NCBI RefSeq assembly: GCF_011440395.1
Contig: NZ_JAAOIX010000011.1
Span: 62,001-126,000 of the forward strand
DNA from: Pseudomaricurvus alcaniphilus
Lineage (GTDB): Bacteria; Pseudomonadota; Gammaproteobacteria; Pseudomonadales; Cellvibrionaceae
Length of the DNA: 64,000 nt
Reading direction: 5' to 3'
The position numbers were made by a program, and so were the translations under genes. Positions 1 to 9,124 of the stretch are shown piece after piece. Position 1 is the stretch's first letter. Each line of letters opens with the position of its first letter. The notes beneath the pieces are model-generated. The model did not search any database. It had not been told where the DNA came from and was given only the letters and a program-made list of their open reading frames with translations.

Positions 1-407
1 AACGCCTCAATCCGCGCATCGACCGCAGCTTCCGCCGCCTTGCCGGCCGCTATGCTCTTGGCGGTAGCCAGCTCCAGCTTCACTGTGGCTGCCTTCTCGC
101 GCAGATCTTTGACCTTGGCGGCAATTTTTGCCTGGTTAGCAGCCGCAGATTGTGCAGAGCGTTTATCGACAGCCCTCTTGCTTTTGGCAGCTTTGGCTTT
201 TGCCGTGGCCGCTTTTTTGCGAGCAGCAGCTTGCGCTTTGGCTTGAGCAGTAATGTCCTTATTGAGTTTATTCAGCGCACTCTGTGCTTTAGCAACAGCC
301 GGAGCAATTCCGGAAGCGGCTTTGGCTTTAGGGGCGGCTTTGGCTTTAGGGGCGGCTCGGCGTTTCGCCGGCGCTTTTTTTGCTTTTGCTTTTTTCACTC
401 TGGGCAT
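1..407 (-). CDS. histone H1-like Lys/Ala-rich DNA-binding protein (partial)
   Basis: The reading frame opens at an ATG at 407 behind a good ribosome-binding site (AGGAG, about 8 nt upstream) and stays open to the window edge, so the C-terminus is missing. About 135 residues are visible. The first 35 are extremely basic, with KKAKAKKAPAKR and two tandem copies of a PKAKAA-type repeat. The rest is Ala/Lys-rich and probably helical. This composition resembles bacterial histone H1-like proteins such as AlgP of Pseudomonas, which bind DNA through Lys/Ala/Pro repeats. A role in nucleoid organisation is inferred from composition only. It is a single gene, with no co-directional partner visible on its upstream side. 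Confidence 0.7.
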   Translation of the reverse strand, partial: MPRVKKAKAKKAPAKRRAAPKAKAAPKAKAASGIAPAVAKAQSALNKLNKDITAQAKAQAAARKKAATAKAKAAKSKRAVDKRSAQSAAANQAKIAAKVKDLREKAATVKLELATAKSIAAGKAAEAAVDARIEA

Positions 408-998
408 TTTTAACTCTCCTCGAAAATAACGATGCGGTACCGCTAAAACAACTCAACACGGCTCAAAAAATAATCACCGTGTCATTATAGCGAATATTAT
501 TTGAAAAAATTCTTTTTTCCAGCGTTTAATGCATTTTTAATCGTTTTTTTTAAAAGTTTTCCTGATTTTCCCTTCAAAAAGAGAGAAAGTTAAGAAAAGG
601 CCGGCAAAACAACTGCGCAACTTTAGAGTTTTTCAGTCGACAGCAGTTTGCAAAAAAAATCCGGGGGCGAAGTTCGAAGTAAAAGTGAGGCGAGAATTGA
701 GGAAAACGTGAAGGGAGAGTTGAGGTAAAAGAAGTGTCGGGAGCGGATATTAAATCGTTAGCGGCGGCAAATAAGAATTAGTTCGACCTGCTGCAACCTG
801 GTAAATAGGGTTTTCACACTGCACTTAATTGCTGCAATTTTGCCACCTTCCCTCACCGCCATAACTTGCCTGGCAACTGAGGAAAGGTGAATCAATTCGC
901 CTCGTTAGAAATCACAAGCCGGAAAACATAAAACCTGAACTTATCCACTGGTTACCACCGATTTACCACACCTGTGCCATAGACGTTGCTGTTACCAA
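408..998. other. 591-bp non-coding stretch upstream of the H1-like gene
   Basis: No convincing gene is seen on either strand. Positions 408-570 are A/T-rich and hold the promoter and leader of the H1-like gene. Positions 650-760 are strikingly purine-rich on the plus strand. The part next to the end of hemH shows no clear intrinsic terminator. Confidence 0.5.
484..489 (-). promoter_or_regulatory. probable -10 box for the H1-like gene
   Basis: A perfect TATAAT on the minus strand lies about 77 nt upstream of the ATG at 407, inside a very A/T-rich stretch. No good TTGACA box sits 16-18 nt further upstream; the flank is T/A tracts, which could act as an UP element. The call rests on the -10 hexamer and its position. 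Confidence 0.45.
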
Positions 999-1982
999 CT
1001 ACTTTCTATAGCCATCGACGATGGACGCCATCATGGATATATGGGCTGGCGAAGCATTAAGACATGGAATCATGCTGTAGGTCCTGCCGCCACTGGAAAG
1101 AAAGACTTCCCGATTTTCGCCATCGATCTCCTCCAGGGTTTCCAGGCAATCCGACGAAAATGCCGGGCAGATGACATTGACGCTAGCCACCCCTTGCTGA
1201 GCCCACTTTTCCAGCAGCTGATCGGTGTAGGGTTGCAGCCATTCTGCTTTACCGAGACGTGATTGAAAGCTTATCGCCCACTGGGATTCCTCCAGTTGCA
1301 GCCGCTGTGCCACTTCCCGGGCGGTATAGCGGCAGTGCTCTTCGTAAGGATCGCCCTTTTCCACACACCGCTTGGGAATGCCGTGGAATGAAAACAGAAG
1401 CTTTTCCGGCTGCGGGTGTTGCAGCCAATGATCCCGTACGGACTGTGCCAGCGCGTCCAGGTAACCGGGGTTGTCGTAATAGCATTTGTGAATGAGCAGC
1501 TCGCTGATATTTCGTTGCTGCATGATAAGACGGGCGTACTGGTCGTAAATGGCTGCAGTTGTGGTGGCTGAATATTGCGGGTACAACGGCAATACGAGTA
1601 TATTTTTGTAACCATCCGCTTCGAGTTCGGCGACTCGCTGGGCCAACTTCGGCTCACCATAAGTCATAGCGTAAGTAATCCTGACATCGGACTCCTGGTA
1701 GCGGGCCTGCAGCTCACTGACCTGTTGCTCAGTAATGACCTTGAGCGGTGACCCGCCCGGTTGCCAAATCTTTGCATAGAGCTTCGCCACCTTCGGCGAC
1801 CGAAACGGCAGGATGATACCGTGCAAAATTGGGCACCATAGAACTCTTGGCAACTCGACCACCCTGTGATCATGCAAGAATTCACTCAGGAATCGACGCA
1901 CTGCCCTGGGACTGGCTTCGGTGGGCGTTCCCAAATTCATCAAAATGACACCCAAAGGAGCGTGACTGGATGATTTTTCCAT
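999..1982 (-). CDS. hemH: ferrochelatase
   Basis: This enzyme inserts ferrous iron into protoporphyrin IX, the last step of protoheme synthesis, at the cytoplasmic face of the membrane. The start at 1982 (MEKSSSHAPLG) gives 327 residues, normal for the family, and follows an AGGG-type ribosome-binding site. The frame extends further upstream but through the adk terminator, so the long form is unlikely. Family marks are the N-terminal VILMNLGTP, the central GGSPL, and SFHGIP with the conserved histidine followed by a KGDPY segment. It is downstream of adk and separated from it by a terminator, so it may have its own promoter. Confidence 0.95.
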   Translation of the reverse strand: MEKSSSHAPLGVILMNLGTPTEASPRAVRRFLSEFLHDHRVVELPRVLWCPILHGIILPFRSPKVAKLYAKIWQPGGSPLKVITEQQVSELQARYQESDVRITYAMTYGEPKLAQRVAELEADGYKNILVLPLYPQYSATTTAAIYDQYARLIMQQRNISELLIHKCYYDNPGYLDALAQSVRDHWLQHPQPEKLLFSFHGIPKRCVEKGDPYEEHCRYTAREVAQRLQLEESQWAISFQSRLGKAEWLQPYTDQLLEKWAQQGVASVNVICPAFSSDCLETLEEIDGENREVFLSSGGRTYSMIPCLNASPAHISMMASIVDGYRK

Positions 1983-2008
1983 TTTTACCCTGCAGCAATT
2001 AATAGATT

Positions 2009-2039
2009 GAAAAAAAATAGGCTCCACTGGGAGCCTATT
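2009..2039 (-). terminator. intrinsic terminator after adk
   Basis: Read on the minus strand, a perfect 10-bp stem (AATAGGCTCC with GGAGCCTATT, 2016-2039) closes a 4-nt loop and is followed by a run of eight T. It lies 28 nt past the adk stop and just before the hemH start. Confidence 0.92.
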
Positions 2040-2067
2040 CATGAAATGTGCGAACTGAAGCGGAGAT

Positions 2068-2766
<699 letters not shown>

Positions 2767-2942
2767 TTAAAATTCCAAACGTTTGCCGAGGAGGAATTCC
2801 AACTCTCCAAGCGGCTCACATAAGACCTGAATATGGCCGCTTACAATACACGCAGCCCCCTTAAACCACAAGCAAAAAGGCCGTCTGGAGAGCTTGGGGA
2901 ATCCGCAACACATTGATTTAAAAGTAATTTTATTAAAGACGA

Positions 2943-2956
2943 TAGACCAAGGTCTA
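2943..2956. repeat. 14-bp perfect palindrome between adk and mazG
   Basis: TAGACCAAGGTCTA reads the same on both strands apart from its 2-bp centre. It lies 40 nt past the mazG stop and upstream of adk. The stem is too short and lacks a T-run for a confident terminator. It could equally be an operator for adk. Confidence 0.35.
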
Positions 2957-2996
2957 AATTAAACTGAGCCGCTACAGCCTTGTTACGGGTCCGTGA

Positions 2997-3830
2997 TCAG
3001 CGAGATTTAGCCTGCTCCCAGAGATCGTCCATGAGTTCCAGCGAAGCGTCCTGGGGGGAGATTCCCCGCTCCCTGAGTTTATCTTCAATAAAGCGAAAGC
3101 GCTGTTCGAACTTGCTGTTGGTGTAACGCAAAGCTGATTCCGGTTCCGCTCGCGCATGACGACAGGCGTTGACTACGGCAAACATTAAATCTCCCAATTC
3201 CTCGGTCAATGCCTTGCCATCACCGCTGGCAATTGCCTGCTTAACTTCGTCGAGTTCCTCTTCTATTTTTACCACCACGCCACTGATGTCCGGCCAATCG
3301 AAACCCACTGCACTGGCGCGCTTTTGCAATTTGGCGGCCCTGGACAGGGCCGGCAAGCTGACCGGAATATCATCCAGAACGCCCGCATGCCCCTTGGCCT
3401 CGCGCTCCTCTTGTTTCAGTTGTTCCCAACGCTGCTTGATCGCCTGCTCCTCCTCGGCAGTACGCGGTGTGGTGGCAAAACTTGCCAGCGAGTTGTCTGG
3501 AAATACATGGGGATGACGCCGAACCAGCTTGCTCACCAGGTCGGAAACAACGCCGTCAAAAGTAAAGCGCTGCTCTTCGCTGGCCAATTGCGTATAAAAG
3601 ATGATTTGAAACAGCAAATCGCCCAGCTCTTCTTTTAAATGCTGGTAATTCTCCTGCTCGATCGCGTCGACGACTTCGTAGGCCTCCTCCAGGGTGGAGG
3701 GGGCAATGGTGCGGTAACTTTGTACTATATCCCAGGGGCAACCGTTAACCGGGTCGCGCAGTCGCCGCATCAGTTGCTGCAGATCGGCGATGGTATAGCG
3801 AAGCTGTTCGTTTGAAGTACTGCCAGTCAT
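2997..3830 (-). CDS. mazG: nucleoside triphosphate pyrophosphohydrolase MazG
   Basis: It hydrolyses NTPs and dNTPs to monophosphates and PPi. In E. coli it lowers ppGpp effects and sits beside relA, as here. The start at 3830 (MTGSTSNEQLRY) gives 277 residues; the upstream extension runs through repeat DNA and is unlikely. Two MazG domains are visible. The N-terminal one has GCPWD, the EEAYEV helix and EELGDLLFQ. The second has EEELDEV and EELGDLMFAV, supplying the acidic magnesium ligands. It is downstream of relA, with a 254-bp gap occupied by a broken copy of the dispersed repeat. Confidence 0.95.
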   Translation of the reverse strand: MTGSTSNEQLRYTIADLQQLMRRLRDPVNGCPWDIVQSYRTIAPSTLEEAYEVVDAIEQENYQHLKEELGDLLFQIIFYTQLASEEQRFTFDGVVSDLVSKLVRRHPHVFPDNSLASFATTPRTAEEEQAIKQRWEQLKQEEREAKGHAGVLDDIPVSLPALSRAAKLQKRASAVGFDWPDISGVVVKIEEELDEVKQAIASGDGKALTEELGDLMFAVVNACRHARAEPESALRYTNSKFEQRFRFIEDKLRERGISPQDASLELMDDLWEQAKSR

Positions 3831-3858
3831 AGCTATTACTCGGAAATTTGATGCGGAT

Positions 3859-3933
3859 CTTGCAAACAAGCCCCCGCAACCAGACCTGCCATAGTGCCAG
3901 CAACACGACACCCGGCTTAAGTGGTAATCAGGA
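3859..3933. repeat. truncated copy (C) of the dispersed hairpin element
   Basis: About 75 bp match the right half of the element at 9916-10160: the end of the right stem arm (CAAGCCCCCG), the CCAGACCT..CATAGTGCC segment and the terminal GTGGTAATCAGG. The left arm, central hairpin and left end are absent. It lies between relA and mazG. Confidence 0.75.
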
Positions 3934-3975
3934 TGAAAAACGTCATCAATTTGGACAGCGGCGCCTGCCCTGCGC

Positions 3976-4031
3976 ACCCAAAGTATTCACTTCTTGCACG
4001 GGATGGGCCCAGCGTAGCGAGTGCTTTGGGT
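3976..4031. repeat. short inverted repeat between relA and mazG
   Basis: ACCCAAAG at 3976-3983 is mirrored by CTTTGGGT at 4024-4031 around a 40-nt loop. It lies just downstream of the relA stop on the transcribed (minus) strand. There is no T-run, so a terminator role is not supported. Confidence 0.3.
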
Positions 4032-4084
4032 ACTTCTCTGTGTCGTAATGGTGTCCACCAAAACCTGTCGTTAATGTATAGACA

Positions 4085-6328
4085 CTAATTATGCTTGCGC
4101 CTCGCTGAAGCCACATTGGGCAATTGATTGAGCCGACTCAGCACTTTACTCAAGGCCTCGAAACTGCCGATCTCCAGTGTCACCATCATATCCACGGTAT
4201 TCTTGCGCTTGTCGGACAGGGTCTGCATGGCACTGATGTTAATTTTCTCTGCGTCCAGGAGTGCAGTAATATCCCGCAGCAAGCCGTGGCGATCAAACGC
4301 TTCGATCATCACCTCTACCGAGTAGACGTTCTGAGGCGCCTCACTCCAATCCACCTTGATGATGCGCTCAGGCTCATCGGATTGCAGTTGCAGCATGTTA
4401 TGGCAGTCCTGCTTGTGGATCGATACGCCGCGCCCCAGAGTGATGTAGCCAATAATGGCATCCCCTGGCACCGGGTTACAGCAGCCGGCGATATGGGTCA
4501 ACAGATTGCCAACCCCGTCGATAAACAAATCCTTGCTGGTCGAGGTTTGTGAGGCCTTGCCCACCAGACTGACAACCGGGTCGACGTGTGTTTTCGGCGC
4601 CAGCATGCGCTGGGCAGCATTGATAACCTGGCCAACGCCCAGGTCGCTGGCACCGACGGCGGCGTACAGATCGTCCAGGCCGTCCAGATTTAAATTCTTG
4701 GCCAACTGCTCATAGTCCAGCCCATCCACCGCCAGGCGGCGGAATTCCTTGTCGAGCACTGCCCGTCCCTCGGCAATATTCTGGTCGCGGGCCTGCAATT
4801 TAAACCAGTGCTGTACTTTGGCCCGGGCGCGCCCGGTTTTAAGGTAACCCAGGCCCGGCGATAGCCAATCCCTGCTTGGTGCCTCCTGTTTACCGGTCAG
4901 GACCTCCACCTGGTCAGCGGTTTTTAGCGCATAGTTTAGCGGCACAATTCGGCCATTGACCTTGGCGCCGCGACAGCGATGGCCTATCTCCGTGTGTACG
5001 CGATAGGCAAAATCCAGCGGTGTTGAGCCCTTGGGAAAATCGATGATGTGACCATCGGGAGTGAAAACGTAAATTCGATCCTGCTCTACACCAATCGACA
5101 GGTCTTCCTGTAAGGTTTGCCCGCCCAACTCCTCGTGCCATTCCAGCACCTGCCGCAACCAGGCAATTTTTTGCTCGTAACTGTCTTCGTTGCCCTGCTC
5201 ATCGGCACCTTTGTAACGCCAGTGGGCACAAACGCCGAACTCGGCCTCTTCGTGCATGGACCTGGTACGGATTTGCACTTCCAGAACCTTGCGATCCGGG
5301 CCGATTACCGCAGTGTGTAATGAGCGGTAACCATTTTCTTTCGGCGAGGCGATGTAGTCGTCAAACTCGTTGGGAATGTTGCGCCAGAGACTGTGGACGA
5401 TACCCAGAACCGCGTAACAGTCGCGCACTGTAGGCACCAGGATACGAACGGCACGTATATCGTAAACCTGGGAAAAGCCGATATCCTTGCGCCGCATTTT
5501 ACGCCAGATACTGTAGATATGTTTGGCGCGGCCACTGATCTCGGAGTGAATGTTATTGCTTTCCAGCTCTCGGGTGAGGATGTCCACGACATTGTGAATG
5601 AACTGCTGGCGGTCTACCCTGCGCTCATCGAGCAGGCGCGCAATCGCCATATAATCGTCCGGCTCAAGATAGCGAAAAGCCAGGTCTTCCAGTTCCCACT
5701 TGATGTGACCAATACCGAGCCGGTGAGCCAGCGGGGCGTAGACGTCCGAGACTTCCCGCGCCACTTTACGCCGCTTTGCCTCAGGCGCGTTTTTAACCGC
5801 TCGAATTGCGCAGGTGCGCTCCGCCAATTTGACCAGCGCGACACGCACGTCGTCGACCATCGCCACCAGCATTTTGCGGACTTTTTCAGTTTGTTCGCGG
5901 GACGGAGAACCAAAAACGCCTTCACCAGAATCGTTGCGCAAGCTGGAAATCGCCGCCATGCGAATAACACCGCGAATCAGTTTGGCGACACCTTCGCCAA
6001 ACTGCGTTTCAACGAAATCAAGCGACAGCTTTTTCTCTCGCACGGCGCGGTAGAGAATCGCTGCCTGTAAGGTTTCGCAATCGAGATGCAGATCGGCGAG
6101 AATTTCCGCCATTTCCAGCCCGGTGCGAAAACTGCTGGCTGTCTCCGACCAGCGGTTATCGCTGAGGGGGGCCTGATCTTCGGCGTGGAGACTTGTTTCA
6201 CAGGCCTTGTACAGCAACGGATAATCGTCCGGCTGCAAGGTATGAATACTGCTGAGCCGACCCAGCCAGGCATCTATATCAACTTTGCCATCTTCTTTAA
6301 CCGGGTGATCTTCTCTAACTTTAACCAT
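4085..6328 (-). CDS. relA: GTP pyrophosphokinase RelA
   Basis: This is the ribosome-associated (p)ppGpp synthetase of the stringent response. It is 747 residues, close to the E. coli length. The N-terminal hydrolase-like domain lacks the HD metal pair (ILYRAVRE where hydrolases have an HD motif), so it is probably inactive as in other RelA proteins. The synthetase domain has EFDDYIASPKENGYRS, and the EFDD acidic motif is the type found in synthetase-only enzymes rather than SpoT. A TGS domain (RIYVFTPDG) and a C-terminal ACT domain follow. It is flanked by rlmD upstream and mazG downstream, the usual order. Confidence 0.97.
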   Translation of the reverse strand: MVKVREDHPVKEDGKVDIDAWLGRLSSIHTLQPDDYPLLYKACETSLHAEDQAPLSDNRWSETASSFRTGLEMAEILADLHLDCETLQAAILYRAVREKKLSLDFVETQFGEGVAKLIRGVIRMAAISSLRNDSGEGVFGSPSREQTEKVRKMLVAMVDDVRVALVKLAERTCAIRAVKNAPEAKRRKVAREVSDVYAPLAHRLGIGHIKWELEDLAFRYLEPDDYMAIARLLDERRVDRQQFIHNVVDILTRELESNNIHSEISGRAKHIYSIWRKMRRKDIGFSQVYDIRAVRILVPTVRDCYAVLGIVHSLWRNIPNEFDDYIASPKENGYRSLHTAVIGPDRKVLEVQIRTRSMHEEAEFGVCAHWRYKGADEQGNEDSYEQKIAWLRQVLEWHEELGGQTLQEDLSIGVEQDRIYVFTPDGHIIDFPKGSTPLDFAYRVHTEIGHRCRGAKVNGRIVPLNYALKTADQVEVLTGKQEAPSRDWLSPGLGYLKTGRARAKVQHWFKLQARDQNIAEGRAVLDKEFRRLAVDGLDYEQLAKNLNLDGLDDLYAAVGASDLGVGQVINAAQRMLAPKTHVDPVVSLVGKASQTSTSKDLFIDGVGNLLTHIAGCCNPVPGDAIIGYITLGRGVSIHKQDCHNMLQLQSDEPERIIKVDWSEAPQNVYSVEVMIEAFDRHGLLRDITALLDAEKINISAMQTLSDKRKNTVDMMVTLEIGSFEALSKVLSRLNQLPNVASARRKHN

Positions 6329-6396
6329 ACAAATTCCATATCATACGCTACCACCTCGCGCCATTACCTCGCGCCTTTACCACGGGTGAAAATGCG

Positions 6397-7731
6397 CTAA
6401 TCGCGCAAGAACAGCGCCATGGTTTCAAGGTGTGCTGTCTGCGGAAACATATCCAGCACGCGCAACGCTTTGAGTTTAAAACCGCCCGCGACAAGGGCAC
6501 CACTGTCGCGAACGAAACTGGCGGGATTACAGGATACATAAACCAGTCTTTCGACCGTGGTTTCCCCCATTTGTTCACACACAAATCTGGCTCCCGCCCT
6601 GGGTGGATCCAGCAACACCTTGTTGCAGCCCAGCTCCGACAATCGGCTCGCCAATGCCTCACTACTCAAATCCAGGGCGGCAAATGTAATATTTTCCAGT
6701 TGGTTAAGAACGCCGTTCTGCCGCCCTTGAACCACCATGCTGTCCTGTGCTTCGAGTCCCAAAACCCGGCCCGCCAACTGAGCAATAGGCAAGGTAAAAT
6801 TCCCGACCCCGCAAAACAGATCGGCGACATTATCGCTGCGCCGGGGATCGAGCCAAAGCAGAGCCTGTTCGATCATTATTGGGTTAATCGCCGGGTTTAC
6901 CTGGGTAAAGTCGCCGGGCATAAAATTTACTATCAAATTTTGTGCCGACAAGTGGTAATAGAGGGAGTTTATTTCACTGCGATCGGTGATATTGACATAG
7001 TCACCATTTTTCTGGCCCTGCAAAAAGACCTGGCAATGAGGGACCAGTGCCCGCAAGTTGTCCTGCACTGGCACCGGCAGCGGTTTGGTGTGGCGAATAA
7101 CAATGGCCGGACTGGGCCGCGCATCGATAAACTCTATGTGGGTGACACCGGGCTTTGGCGGCAATTGCCCCAGCCACTGCTGCACCAGAGGCACCAGATT
7201 ACGCAGCGGCTCGGTTAACACCGGGCAATGCTGAACCGCCGTTAACTGATCGCTGGAGCCCTGGCGGAAGGCCAGCTCGCGGGCCCCGGTAACCCCGAAC
7301 CTGGCCCGGGCTCGATAACCATAGGCCGGTGATGTGACCGGCGGCAAAAGAATCTCCGGCTGCAGCTGTTGCTGGCGTTGCAGCATTTCCAGCAAGGCGT
7401 TCTGCTTGTAGGTGATTTGGGTGCCGGGCTGCAAGTGCTGCAGCTGGCAACCACCGCACACCCCAAAATGCTCGCAAACAGGAACAACGCGCTGCTCGGA
7501 GGCCTGCAGAACGGTTTTCACCTGGCACTCGGCGTAGCGCTTCTGGCGACGATAGTGGGCCACCTCAATGCGCTCTCCGGGCAGGCCACCGTCGACAAAG
7601 ACCACCTTGCCGTCATGCCTCGCGACACCACGGCCATCACTGGACAGGTCGTCGATTAATAGCTCAGTGGGAGCAATTTCGGGGGTGCGCAATCTGGCCG
7701 CGGATTTGCCGGGTTTGAATAAGCGCGCCAT
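6397..7731 (-). CDS. rlmD: 23S rRNA (uracil-1939-C5) methyltransferase
   Basis: It methylates U1939 of 23S rRNA using S-adenosylmethionine. It is 444 residues. An N-terminal TRAM domain (ELLIDDLSSDGRGVARHDGK) is followed by a 4Fe-4S site with Cys86, Cys92 and Cys95, plus the later HCPVL cysteine. The C-terminal methyltransferase has LFCGVGNFTLP for cofactor binding, LLDPPRAG, and the nucleophile in YVSCNP. The start lies 3 nt after the cysM stop, so the two are probably co-transcribed. No clear ribosome-binding site is seen, which fits translational coupling. Confidence 0.96.
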   Translation of the reverse strand: MARLFKPGKSAARLRTPEIAPTELLIDDLSSDGRGVARHDGKVVFVDGGLPGERIEVAHYRRQKRYAECQVKTVLQASEQRVVPVCEHFGVCGGCQLQHLQPGTQITYKQNALLEMLQRQQQLQPEILLPPVTSPAYGYRARARFGVTGARELAFRQGSSDQLTAVQHCPVLTEPLRNLVPLVQQWLGQLPPKPGVTHIEFIDARPSPAIVIRHTKPLPVPVQDNLRALVPHCQVFLQGQKNGDYVNITDRSEINSLYYHLSAQNLIVNFMPGDFTQVNPAINPIMIEQALLWLDPRRSDNVADLFCGVGNFTLPIAQLAGRVLGLEAQDSMVVQGRQNGVLNQLENITFAALDLSSEALASRLSELGCNKVLLDPPRAGARFVCEQMGETTVERLVYVSCNPASFVRDSGALVAGGFKLKALRVLDMFPQTAHLETMALFLRD

Positions 7732-7734
7732 AAA

Positions 7735-8625
7735 TCAGGCGCTGTACACGCCGGAGGACAAATAGCGATCACCGCGATCGCAAATGATGGCAACGATTAC
7801 TGCGTTCTCAACCTGCTGGCTAATTTGCAGGGCACCGGCCACGGCGCCACCACTGGAGACCCCGCAAAAAATGCCCTCTCTGGTGGCCAGATCGCGCATG
7901 GTTTGCTCTGCCAGTTGCTGGTCGATATCGATCACCCGGTCGACCCGGGATGCATCAAAAATTGACGGCATATACTCCTCTGGCCAGCGTCGGATACCGG
8001 GAATGCTGGCGCCGTCCCGGGGTTGCAGGCCGATGATTTCAATCTCCGGTTTTTTTTCCCGCAAGTACTGGGAAGTGCCCATGATAGTACCGGTAGTGCC
8101 CATGGAACTGACAAAATGGGTAATACTGCCGCCGGTCTGTTGCCAGATTTCCGGGCCGGTAGTTTGGTAGTGGGCGCGCGGGTTATCGCTGTTGCCAAAC
8201 TGATCCAGCACGATCCCCTTACCTTGCTGCTGCATGGTCTGGGCCAGGTCACGGGCACCTTCCATGCTCTCTTCTTTGGTCACCAGAATCAGCTCTGCTC
8301 CGTAAGCCGTCATCGCAGCCTTGCGCTCTGCAGTGGCGTTATCGGGCATAATCAGTACCATCTTGTAGCCTTTAATGGCAGCGACCATGGCCAGGGCAAT
8401 GCCAGTATTGCCACTGGTGGCTTCGATAAGGGTATCGCCGGGCTTGATATCACCTCGCCGCTCGGCTTCATTGATCATCGACAGGGCGGGCCTGTCCTTG
8501 ACTGAACCGGCTGGGTTATTGCCTTCCAGTTTCACCAGCAGGGTATTGCTGGTATTGCCCGGCAAGCGCTGCAAGCGGACTAATGGCGTATTGCCAATAC
8601 AGGATTCGATGGTTGGGTATTCCAT
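7735..8625 (-). CDS. cysM: cysteine synthase B (O-acetylserine sulfhydrylase)
   Basis: A PLP enzyme that makes cysteine from O-acetylserine and sulfide, or thiosulfate in the CysM type. It is 296 residues. The PLP lysine is Lys43 in NPAGSVKDRP; the phosphate-binding loop is EATSGNTGIALA, and GVSSGGAV follows near the C-terminus. The short length and the PTIESCIGNTPLVRLQRLPG start favour CysM over CysK. It is followed after 3 nt by rlmD. Confidence 0.93.
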   Translation of the reverse strand: MEYPTIESCIGNTPLVRLQRLPGNTSNTLLVKLEGNNPAGSVKDRPALSMINEAERRGDIKPGDTLIEATSGNTGIALAMVAAIKGYKMVLIMPDNATAERKAAMTAYGAELILVTKEESMEGARDLAQTMQQQGKGIVLDQFGNSDNPRAHYQTTGPEIWQQTGGSITHFVSSMGTTGTIMGTSQYLREKKPEIEIIGLQPRDGASIPGIRRWPEEYMPSIFDASRVDRVIDIDQQLAEQTMRDLATREGIFCGVSSGGAVAGALQISQQVENAVIVAIICDRGDRYLSSGVYSA

Positions 8626-8746
8626 AATATCTACTACTAAAAAGCTCTATCTTGCTGATCAATGATTAACAGCCAGGCTGCCAATTACCAGGCTAACAAC
8701 TGTGCCCGGATTGGATATTATACAACGCCTGACGGAAAACATCTGA

Positions 8747-9124
8747 TCAGCTTTCCAGAATTACGACTGCCGTCGCGTAAGACTGCTCATCCGACACACT
8801 GACGTGGATTCTGGTCCCGCCCAACAAGGCCAGCCGGGATGCCGCACCACCTGTAAAGCACAATTGTGGTGCACCTGCTTCATTGTGCTGCACCCACATA
8901 TGCTGCCAGGATACGCCGCGACCGATTCCGGTGCCGAGTGCCTTGGCCGCCGCCTCCTTGATACAAAACCGCTTGGCCAAAAAGGCTTTCTGGCGCCGGC
9001 TGCGGCTAAAGTCCTCAAACTCATCCGGGGTCAGGATACGTTTGGCAAAGGCGTCTCCCAACCTTGCATAGGATTGCTCGATTCTGACCAGCTCCACAAT
9101 GTCGGTGCCCATACCTACGATCAC
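8747..9124 (-). CDS. acpS: holo-[acyl-carrier-protein] synthase
   Basis: It transfers 4'-phosphopantetheine from CoA to the serine of apo-ACP. It is 125 residues. The conserved aspartate is in GMGTDIVELVRIE and the conserved glutamate in FCIKEAAAKALGTG. The start is GTG at 9124, overlapping the recO stop by 4 nt (GTGA), with GGAGGG upstream. Direct recO-acpS coupling is notable because in many gammaproteobacteria pdxJ lies between them. Confidence 0.95.
   Translation of the reverse strand: MIVGMGTDIVELVRIEQSYARLGDAFAKRILTPDEFEDFSRSRRQKAFLAKRFCIKEAAAKALGTGIGRGVSWQHMWVQHNEAGAPQLCFTGGAASRLALLGGTRIHVSVSDEQSYATAVVILES

Noticed and set aside
40-413. Plus-strand open frames with Phe/Gly-rich or Ala/Leu-rich products
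   Set aside because: They are complements of the Lys/Ala-rich H1-like gene on the minus strand and lack ribosome-binding sites.
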